Source: Loxodes magnus (Eukaryota; Ciliophora; Karyorelictea; Loxodida; Loxodidae). Taken from it: DNA of 64,000 nucleotides. The notes beneath the pieces are model-generated. The model was given only the letters and a program-made list of their open reading frames with translations. It had not been told where the DNA came from and ran no database searches. Location of the stretch: positions 1 through 64,000 of the forward strand of contig CAMPDV010002166.1 of NCBI GenBank assembly GCA_946699065.1. The letters run 5' to 3'. Shown here in pieces: positions 36,849 through 46,600 of the stretch. Made by a program: the position numbers and the translations under genes. Each line of letters starts with the position of its first letter. Positions within the stretch are counted from its first letter, which is position 1.

Positions 36849-37147
36849 TTTCGATTTACTTTATTATCCTCATTCAACCTTTAGAATATTTAATAAAAAA
36901 GCGAGAATAAAAGTGAAATAGAAAATTAGCTATAAAATAGTTATATTATATTGTTTAAACTTTATACTAGAATATTTAATAAAAATGCTTAAAATCGTTT
37001 TATATTATAAGCATTTAAAAAAGATACAGTTTACATAAGAACTTAAGAAGTTACTTAAAAGTTAATATTAAATTGTTTATAGCTTAAATTATGTAGTTTA
37101 CATTAATTTTTATAATTAAAACTTTTTAATTTATAATATAGCATAAC
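36849..37147. other. AT-rich gap between two minus-strand coding stretches
   Basis: The minus strand has no TGA in the frame coming from the right, but composition falls to nearly pure A/T with no protein character. It is either intergenic DNA or a larger intron joining the flanking coding stretches. Confidence 0.4.
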
Positions 37148-37796
37148 ATCATTTATTAACCCGGCGTCACCTTTATTTGGTTTGCCACAATCAAAAAGTT
37201 TAAAGTTGTCTAAAGTGCTATTTCATTTCCAATCTTCTTGTGAGTCTTCTTCTTAGATAACATATCTTGCAGTACTCCATTCGCCCTTTTTAATTAACGG
37301 TATCTTGCTTCAACCGAGTTCGATTAAAACATATTAAAATTTCTTCTTTATTGAGCAAATGAGATATCCTTAGTTAATTTCCTATGTAGATATTTTTTCT
37401 GTATAATAAATCTTCAGGAGTGCAGTATAGATTACTTATGGATTTTCATAACTTAAAGCTTTTAAATTTTTATTTTTATTAGAATTTTCAGTGATATCTT
37501 AAAATATATCCATATTTCTTGCAATACCTGCATTACGTTTTATTCTTTACTATCGGAATTTTTGCTGGTTGAGGATTCGGTTCCATATCCATGGAACTAT
37601 TTGTTGTTGTATTTTTTAGAAATAAGCTTTCAGTAAATTCCTCTAATAAATTGGATTTGGATTCTATTTGTTCAATTCTCAGATTGATTGGTTGGAAGTT
37701 TTGCTTTTTTATTATTTATGTGCTAGACATTAGGTATGCGATTTTTTCTTCAAGCTCTTATACATTTCTTAAAAGTTTAGAATTATCCAATTACAT
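37148..37796 (-). CDS. Hypothetical coiled-coil protein (C-terminus unresolved)
   Basis: The start chosen is the ATG at 37,796, opening a coiled-coil-like stretch (NVQELEEKIAYLMSS, RIEQIESKSNLLEEF). A Pro-rich linker (EPNPQPAKIPIVK) follows. A 19-nt putative intron at 37,518-37,536 joins it to a well-behaved second part (NPQVIYTALLKIYYTEK, LIKKGEWSTARYVIQEE, CGKPNKGDAG). TGA is read as Trp in LGWSK and WKWNS. The frame is open upstream of this ATG, so an earlier start is possible. After 37,148 the sequence becomes AT-rich with no stop. Function unknown. It could continue into the TPAS-repeat coding stretch. Confidence 0.6.
37518..37536 (-). other. Putative 19-nt intron
   Basis: The minus-strand sequence GTAATGCAGGTATTGCAAG has GT and AG ends and a length of 1 modulo 3, which is what the frame change requires. 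Splicing gives KNKTNMDIFQDITENS. A 10-nt donor at the internal GTATTG also fits but is less plausible. Confidence 0.45.
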
Positions 37797-38349
37797 AGCT
37801 TTTAATTCTTAGAATATGTTTGCTAATTGTAATTTTATTGGTATGGATCCTTTTCAGAAGGGACTTTTTGGAAGAAATGTTAAATGTTGTATATAATAAT
37901 ATACAAATAGTAATTAAATGACTAGTTTTCTTAATTATATTTACATTAATTTAGTATGCTGTAATAATCATAATCAACAAGAATTAAGATAGAAAATTAA
38001 AAGTTTGTAATTATAATAAAAGTATAGTTACTAAATTAAAGGTTTAAATAATAGAAACATTTTATTATATAAAATAGCTTATATGAGTCAATTTTATTTA
38101 AGATTAGTCTTTTATTATAAAATTTAAATGCTTAATGTTTACAATATTTTAGTAATTCATTCAATCTTTCAGACTAATAATTTATAAGTGAAATTTTTTA
38201 TTAAAATAAATTACTTGTCTATTACTATATTAAATATAAGTCTAATAATTGTTAGTACTTATTTAAGTTATTTTTTAACTATTTTATATATTTAAATTTA
38301 TTTATAAGAAAAATTAATGTAATATTAAAGTTAATCTCTTAATCCCATG
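37797..38349. other. Intergenic AT-rich DNA
   Basis: Lies between the stop of the F-box/LRR gene and the start of the coiled-coil gene, both minus strand. No conserved element was recognised. An upstream in-frame extension of the coiled-coil gene could reach into it but has no protein character. Confidence 0.55.
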
Positions 38350-41300
38350 TCACAAATCCAAATCAAGATCTTCGGCTTATATTGATAAATCTAAATTTTA
38401 GTTAAATATTTTTATTTTTCTATATTTTTCCTTTAGTTTCCTAAATTATTCTTGATATTTAAAATTTTTAAAAGTTACCTTTAAAACCTTCAGGCTTTTA
38501 TAAATAGAATAAGGCTATTAATTTTAATCATTTATAGGAAATGTATCCTTTGAGATTTTATTGTCAGACAAATCTAAAGTTTATAATTTTGTTGCTTTCT
38601 ACAATATTTTAGCTATATCCTAATCATTTAATTTTAAATTATTTAGTTATAAGTAGTTTAATAGGCTAATAGATGCTATTTCATCTATTCAATTTTTATT
38701 TCCTTAAATTACTAACTATCTTAGTTTTAAGCTTTGTAAATATAAATTATTTTACTTCATCACTTGGAAGATTTCTACATTTATTTTACTTAGTTAATCA
38801 AGCTTTACTGACTTTAATCTTTTACATTGTTAGAAAATAAAAGCTAAAGTTTAATGTTATATTTCCTTTAAGTCAATTAAACTTATTTTTTGATACTTCT
38901 ATCCATAATGACCTATTAACTCAAGAGAAGAATTAGTAAGTTTTGCTAAACTTTTTAACTTAAGTGATTAGATGTTACTTGCATTTTATAAAAGGATCTA
39001 CAAATCTTCATCACTAAAACTATCACAGTTTTAAATACTAATTTGCATTAGTTCAGTATATTTATCTGGAAAAAATTACTAAAAAGCTTCAGATGTAAAA
39101 TTTATTTTTAACTTTAAGTTTTAAATTTTTGTATTTCTAATTTTATCTAAAATCTATTATGGTGATTTAAATACTTAAGAATCAATATCAGTTAAATTAG
39201 GATACAAATAAGTAAATTAATAAGTTATTTATGGGTTATTTATGCTTAGTTATTAAATATTTTTCCCCTTTAATTTAAAATATTTTTCTATATGCTTTAA
39301 TTAAAGCTATTCACTTTTAATTTTTAGAACTTTAAGTTTATTTAAATCCATACAATACTCAGTTAAAAATTATCCACTAAGTCCTTAATCATTTTTAATA
39401 TTAGTTACATCATTTAAATCTAATCATTCAAGATTAACTAGCATCTTTATAAATTTTAAATCTCCATCTTTAAAGCATCCTTGAAGTGTTAATCTTTTTA
39501 AATTCTAGTAAGGTAAAAAAGTAGAAAGTATAAACTTCTTATTATAACTGAAAAGAGAAAAGTCTGATAATGTATCTTTTTTTGCTTATAAAAGGATTGT
39601 ACTTTAACCACGTAAAATACTGTAATATAATTTATTTTATAATTAATCTATCAAATTTTGAGATAAATTATTCAGATTAATTACTAACTTTTATATATCC
39701 TAATTCTATATTTATTTTATAAGTCAATTCATCTTGTTCCTTGTGTAAAGTTTATTCTCATTCCAGTACCTAATCCTTAAAACTTACATCTTATATTTAT
39801 AATAATAGAAGAAACTGTTAGTCTTTTATAAAGTACAAATATCCTTGCAACTAAGGAATTCAAATATGTTATTAATAATATTTTAACTTTATTAAATAAG
39901 TATTGAATCATTCTATTCTTTTTATATTCCTAGTTTTCGTTAACTTTAAATAGAAGTCTCCCTTTTATTAGAATCTATCTAAAAGTTGGGAAATTGATTG
40001 TCATTTTATTCCATTTATAAATAAATCTTATTAACATGCAAATCCTATTATCTTCCATAAACCTAATTTAAATTTCATTATCCTTCAAACTAAAAATCCT
40101 AAAACTTAATAAAGCCTTATCCATGTTTATAATCTTTTAATCATTTTCCGTCATAAATATTTCCATCTTTTAAATACATTAGTCCTTAACCATTTTTTTA
40201 TCCTTTAATAAACTAACCTTCATATTTCATACCATCTTTTCATTTATAAATTCCTTATCCATACATTTAATCTTTTTCTCAATCTCCATCATAAGATCTT
40301 CCACTTTTATAGTATAAAATTCCTTTACCATTTTTTTATCCGTTAATAAACTAACCTTCATATTTCTTTCCATCTTCTCATTTATAAATTCCTTATCCAT
40401 TCATTTGATCTTTTTCTCAATTTCCTTCATAATTATCTCCATTTATATATCACATTATTCCTATACCATTTTTTTATCCGTTAATAAACTAACCTTCATA
40501 TTTCTTTCCATCTTTTCATTTATAAATTCCTTATCCATTCATTTGATCTTTTTCTCAATTTCCTTCATAATTATCTCCATTTATATATCACATTATTCCT
40601 ATACCATTTTTTTATCCGTTAATAAACTAACCTTCATATTTCTTTCCATCTTTTCATTTATAAATTCCTTATCCATTCATTTAATTTTTTTCTCAATTTC
40701 CTTCATAATTATCTCCATTTATATATCACATTTTTCCTTTACCATTTTTTTATCCGTTAATAAACTAACCTTCATATTTCTTTCCATCTTTTCATTTAAA
40801 AATTCCTTATCCATTCATTTAATTTTTTTCTCAATCTCCATCATAAGATCATTCACTTTTATAGTATAATATTCCTTTACCATTTTTTATCCGTTAATAA
40901 ACTAACCTTCATATTTCATTCAATTTTTCAATTTATAAACTCCAAAACCATGCATTTAATCTTTTTCTCAATCTCCATCATAAGATCATTCACTTTTATA
41001 GTATAAAATTCCTTTACCATTTTTTTATCCGTTAATAAACTAACCTTCATATTTCTTTCCATCTTCTCATTTATAAATTCCTTATCCATTCATTTGATCT
41101 TTTTCTCAATCTCCATCATAAGATCTTCCACTTTTATAGTATAAAATTCCTTTACCATTTTTTTATCCGTTAATAAACTAACCTTCATATTTCTTTCCAT
41201 CTTCTCATTTATAAATTCCTTATCCATTCATTTGATCTTTTTCTCAATTTCCTTCATAATTATCTCCATTTATATATCACATTATTCCTATACCATTTTT

Positions 41301-41694
41301 TTATCCGTTAATAAACTAACCTTCATATTTCTTTCCATCTTTTCATTTATAAATTCCTTATCCATTCATTTAATTTTTTTCTCAATTTCCTTCATAATTA
41401 TCTCCATTTATATATCACATTTTTCCTTTACCATTTTTTTATCCGTTAATAAACTAACCTTCATATTTCTTTCCATCTTTTCATTTAAAAATTCCTTATC
41501 TTTGCATTTAATCTTTTTCTCAATCACCTTCATAAATATCTCCATTTATATATCACATTATTTCTTTACCATTTTTTTATCCGTTAATAAACTAACCTTC
41601 ATATTTCTTTCCATCTTTTCAATTTATAAACTCCAAAACCATGCATTTAATCTTTTTCTTAATACTCTTGGTTGATTTCAATTCTATTTTCCAT
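38350..41694 (-). CDS. MORN / F-box / leucine-rich-repeat protein, candidate SCF adaptor
   Basis: About 1,114 codons from ATG at 41,694 to TGA at 38,350-38,352 (last residues EDLDLDL). Residues about 10-570 are some two dozen 23-residue MORN repeats of the form YEGQFINGQKNGIG and YEGNWEKDQMNGQG. Residues about 600-650 fit an F-box (NIINNIFEFLSCKDICTLQK). Residues about 710-1,080 are leucine-rich repeats (NLKRLTLQGCFKDGDLKF, LVNLEWLDLNDVT, LQTLDLSDNKIS). MORN repeats usually bind membranes or act as scaffolds; F-box-LRR proteins usually bring substrates to SCF ubiquitin ligases. That role here is inferred. Trp is mostly TGA in the MORN part and again in NKNWIDE. Two single-base indels in the MORN array (about 41,620 and 40,884) cancel each other but put about 740 bp out of frame, so this is a sequencing error or a damaged allele. 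Confidence 0.85.
39990..41670 (-). repeat. MORN-coding tandem array, 138-bp units (two MORN each)
   Basis: The region repeats every 138 bp (46 codons). The plus strand shows recurring TTTTTTTATCCGTTAATAAA and CTAACCTTCATATTTC blocks. Alternate units differ in the segment encoding IMWYINGD or an equivalent. Plus-strand open frames rich in Phe/Ile/Ser across this array are shadows of the MORN frame. Copies near 40,405-40,700 are almost identical, which points to recent unequal exchange. Confidence 0.9.
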
Positions 41695-41998
41695 ATTTAT
41701 AGCTTTTGTTATTATATTTAACTAATTTTTTAACAGTATTTAGTATAATTTAAAATTTCATTTTTATCATTAATTTTTTTAATCTTTTAATTATTTGTTT
41801 TCTATGTTTTAATCATTATCTATTTAATTATTTTTTGCTTTAATATATTTTTATAGTTTATTTTATAAAGTAAGTTATCTATATTTTTTTTAATTATCAA
41901 TTAAGATATATAGAGTGCCTACTAAAGGCTTGTCTCGTGTTAATAAAAATTGTTTTGAGAAAAGGAAACACAAACCTGTTTAAAAATTAATAGCAAAG
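41695..41998. other. AT-rich spacer between divergent F-box/LRR gene and retroelement
   Basis: T- and A-rich DNA with no translation of interest except at its right end. There the plus-strand frame leading into 41,999 already looks protein-like (GLSRVNKNCFEKRKHK), so the retroelement ORF may start slightly earlier, at a site not marked by an in-frame ATG. Confidence 0.5.
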
Positions 41999-43648
41999 AT
42001 GCTTGAACATGAACAGAAAAAGGGAAATTAATAACCAATTATAGTTAGACAAGAATCATGGAGTTAAATAATTAAGTTATTTAGACTTAAAATTCTTTCA
42101 ATACTAAGGATGAAGGAACAGTAACAGTAGTTACCAATCATTAGCTCGTTACTTCTTAACAAGAACTATAAATCACAAAATAGAATAATGGAAAACTGTA
42201 AGAGTAATATAATGAATTAAACGGATTATATGTTTAACTCATGCAGGATTATGAGCATCAAGTAGAATTGAAGCTAAATGTTTATGCATAAATTTCAGAA
42301 ATATAGAGAAAATAATAAGATGCTAAAACTCAATCTTACTTGAAAGAAATAAAATGAAACGCTTCAACATAAACATTTTTAATTGATTAAATTTAAGAAG
42401 ATTAGCAGATTGAAATTTTAGAAAATTCAAATAATTAGACATCATATGTGATGAATTGGGATAGCCAAACAAAATTTGGAAAGAGAAGTTGAAGAGATGC
42501 CAAATTTAATCAAGACACTTTAAACTTAAAATAGTCAAAATTTGGGTTTAATGAAATAAATATTGAAGAGATTTTAAATAAATACGAATTTAAAGACGCC
42601 TAACTAATTCAATTTATAAGTTCCAATAAATGATGAAATTAGAATCTTTTCACTTTAGTAGGCAATAGATTTATAACTTTATCTTGCAAACTAAACCATG
42701 CTACGTGTGATGGAAATGAAATAGATATAAAAATCGATAATAAATTGAGCGAAAAGTACGATTCATTGACATTATTCATTATAATAAGTTAAAGGTAATA
42801 TATCAAAAATTGCCCCAAATTGCTTAACATATAAATTCATCAAAATGAGAAGATTCTCTGTATTTATGAACCAGGAATAAAAGGAGGAGTTTTGACTACA
42901 TCATAAGAAATTCATTGATTTATAAAAAACGGAAATTATATAGTTAAAACGCTGCTACAAACTGATTTTAGAATTAACTATATTGTCCTTTAAAAATAAC
43001 TAAGACTCAAAGGAGGTGTAGAGAACAATGTAGAATAACCATAATAATGCAAACAAGAATTTGGGAATTAAGAAATAAAGATGCTTATCTATAAGCAAAG
43101 AGAGATAGGCATAATAAAGCTTGGACATATTAACATAAATGGAATTGGAAGCAAGCAATTAAACGTGGAAGAATTTATACGAAATAATGACTTAAACATT
43201 TTCTCAATTAATGAAACGTGATAAAAATAAGACTATCCTCCAATACTTATTAATGGATATAGGACGTATTTCAAGAACTCAGGAAAAGGAGGAGGAGTTT
43301 GCTTAATTGCTAGAGATTAACTTAACAGCACGGAATAGAATAACATATAACAATTAGCTCAAGAGAGGTTCGTTACAATCAAACTAGATAATATATTCAT
43401 AACATCTTGTTACATGCCAGATAACAGCAAGAGTGAAAATATAAAAGACAAAGCATATGAATATATAAATGTATTCCTTAATTCTTTTCCTGACAACTCA
43501 CATATATTATTAGGAGATTTTAACGCTCTACTATAAGACTTTGGGGATAACCCTATTAACAACTATGACAATACAAATAGATTCTAAGAATTCGCTCTCT
43601 AAAACGATTTAGAAATAATAAACGATGCAAATATGAACACATGCTTAT
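41999..43648 (+). mobile_element. 5' part of a non-LTR (LINE-type) retrotransposon with APE-like endonuclease, 3'-truncated
   Basis: From ATG 42,058 one frame stays open to the junction at about 43,648 (roughly 530 codons) under UAR = Gln and UGA = Trp. The N-terminal two-thirds are Gln-rich with no recognised domain. The end is an AP-endonuclease/EEP domain: LGHININGIG, FSINETW (catalytic Glu, about residue 386), GGGVCLI, TSCYMPDN and ILLGDFNA (about residue 486). Trp in ETW is a TGA, and five other TGA codons occur (one a TGATGA pair). A better-looking N-terminus (MLEHEQKKGNQQPIIV) lies in another frame from 41,999; a single-base indel or a 14-nt GT-AG segment (GTTAAATAATTAAG) would join the two. 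No reverse transcriptase remains, because WD40 repeat DNA starts in mid-domain. The loss is at the 3' side, the opposite of usual LINE 5' truncation. Confidence 0.85.
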
Positions 43649-46600
43649 ATCGGGAAGTGGAGATTATACGGTGAGACTATGGGACGTCAAGACAGGTACC
43701 TGTAAGACCATGAGTGGTCACACTAATTGTGTATATGCTGTGGCTATATCCAGTGATTCAGAGTTCATCGTATCGGGAAGTTGAGATTAGACGGTGAGAC
43801 TATGGGACGTCAAGACAGGTACCTGTAAGACCATGAGTGGTCACACTAATTGTGTATATGCTGTGGCTATATCCAGTGATTCAGAGTTCATCGTATCGGG
43901 AAGTTGAGATTAGACGGTGAGACTATGGGACGTCAAGACAGGTACCTGTAAGACCATGAGTGGTCACACTAATTGTGTATATGCTGTGGCTATATCCAGT
44001 GATTCAGAGTTCATCGTATCGGGAAGTAGAGATTATACGGTGAGACTATGGGACGTCAAGACAGGTACCTGTAAGACCATGAGTGGTCACACTAATTGTG
44101 TATATGCTGTGGCTATATCCAGTGATTCAGAGTTCATCGTATCGGGAAGTAGAGATTATACGGTGAGACTATGGGACGTCAAGACAGGTACCTGTAAGAC
44201 CATGAGTGGTCACACTAGTTATGTATCATCTGTGGCTATATCCAGTGATTCAGAGTACATCGTATCGGGAAGTAGAGATTATACGGTGAGACTATGGGAC
44301 GTCAAGACAGGTACCTGTAAGACCATGAGTGGTCACACTAATTGTGTATATGCTGTGGCTATATCCAGTGATTCAGAGTACATCGTATCGGGAAGTAGAG
44401 ATTATACGGTGAGACTATGGGACGTCAAGACAGGTACCTGTAAGACCATGAGTGGTCACACTAATTGTGTATATGCTGTGGCTATATCCAGTGATTCAGA
44501 GTTCATCGTATCGGGAAGTAGAGATTATACGGTGAGACTATGGGACGTCAAGACAGGTACCTGTAAGACCATGAGTGGTCACACTAATTTTGTATATGCT
44601 GTGGCTATATCCAGTGATTCAGAGTTCATCGTATCGGGAAGTCATGATTAGACGGTGAGACTATGGGACGTCAAGACAGGTACCTGTAAGACCATGAGTG
44701 GTCACACTAGTTATGTATCATCTGTGGCTATATCCAGTGATTCAGAGTTCATCGTATCGGGAAGTAGAGATTATACGGTGAGACTATGGGACGTCAAGAC
44801 AGGTACCTGTAAGACCATGAGTGGTCACACAAATTTTGTATGATCTGTGGCTATATCCAGTGATTCAGAGTTCATCGTATCGGGAAGTTGAGATTAGACG
44901 GTGAGACTATGGGACGTCAAGACAGGTACCTGTAAGACCATGAGTGGTCACACAAATTTTGTATGATCTGTGGCTATATCCAGTGATTCAGAGTTCATCG
45001 TATCGGGAAGTAGAGATTATACGGTGAGACTATGGGACTTCAAGACAGGTACCTGTAAGACCATGAGTGGTCACACTAATTGCGTATATGCTGTGGCTAT
45101 ATCCAGTGATTCAGAGTTCATCGTATCGGGAAGTTGAGATTAGACGGTGAGACTATGGGACGTCAAGACAGGTACCTGTAAGACCATGAGTGGTCACACT
45201 AATTGTGTATATGCTGTGGCTATATCCAGTGATTCAGAGTTCATCGTATCGGGAAGTAGAGATTATACGGTGAGACTATGGGACGTCAAGACAGGTACCT
45301 GTAAGACCATGAGTGGTCACACAAATTTTGTATGATCTGTGGCTATATCCAGTGATTCAGAGTTCATCGTATCGGGAAGTAGAGATTATACGGTGAGACT
45401 ATGGGACGTCAAGACAGGTACCTGTAAGACCATGAGTGGTCACACTAGTTATGTATCATCTGTGGCTATATCCAGTGATTCAGAGTACATCGTATCGGGA
45501 AGTAGAGATTATACGGTGAGACTATGGGACGTCAAGACAGGTCCTGTAAGACCATGAGTGGTCACACTAGTCATGTATGATCTGTGGCTATATCCAGTGA
45601 TTCAGAGTTCATCGTATCGGGAAGTTGAGATTAGACGGTGAGACTATGGGACGTCAAGACAGGTACCTGTAAGACCATGAGTGGTCACACTAGTCATGTA
45701 TGATCTGTGGCTATATCCAGTGATTCAGAGTTCATCGTATCGGGAAGTAGAGATTATACGGTGAGACTATGGGACGTCAAGACAGGTACCTGTAAGACCA
45801 TGAGTGGTCACACTAGTTATGTATCATCTGTGGCTATATCCAGTGATTCAGAGTACATCGTATCGGGAAGTAGAGATTATACGGTGAGACTATGGGACGT
45901 CAAGACAGGTACCTGTAAGACCATGAGTGGTCACACTAATTGTGTATATGCTGTGGCTATATCCAGTGATTCAGAGTTCATCGTATCGGGAAGTTGAGAT
46001 TAGACGGTGAGACTATGGGACGTCAAGACAGGTACCTGTAAGACCATGAGTGGTCACACAAATTTTGTATGATCTGTGGCTATATCCAGTGATTCAGAGT
46101 TCATCGTATCGGGAAGTAGAGATTATACGGTGAGACTATGGGACTTCAAGACAGGTACCTGTAAGACCATGAGTGGTCACACTAATTGCGTATATGCTGT
46201 GGCTATATCCAGTGATTCAGAGTTCATCGTATCGGGAAGTTGAGATTAGACGGTGAGACTATGGGACGTCAAGACAGGTACCTGTAAGACCATGAGTGGT
46301 CACACTAGTCATGTATGATCTGTGGCTATATCCAGTGATTCAGAGTTCATCGTATCGGGAAGTTGAGATTAGACGGTGAGACTATGGGACGTCAAGACAG
46401 GTACCTGTAAGACCATGAGTGGTCACACAAATTTTGTATGATCTGTGGCTATATCCAGTGATTCAGAGTTCATCGTATCGGGAAGTAGAGATTATACGGT
46501 GAGACTATGGGACGTCAAGACAGGTACCTGTAAGACCATGAGTGGTCACACTAGTTATGTATCATCTGTGGCTATATCCAGTGATTCAGAGTACATCGTA

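Noticed and set aside
37490-37560. Possible zinc knuckle (CRYCKKYGYILRYH) in one minus-strand frame
   Set aside because: The spacing does not match a CCHC knuckle, and a 19-nt intron gives a better continuous frame that removes it.
37591-37812. Plus-strand 73-codon ORF
   Set aside because: Antisense of the coiled-coil exon on the minus strand.
40405-41675. Plus-strand Phe/Ile/Ser-rich repeat ORFs that look like membrane proteins
   Set aside because: They are the complement of the MORN repeats; the minus-strand frame has recognisable YEG-NG motifs and joins the F-box and LRR parts.
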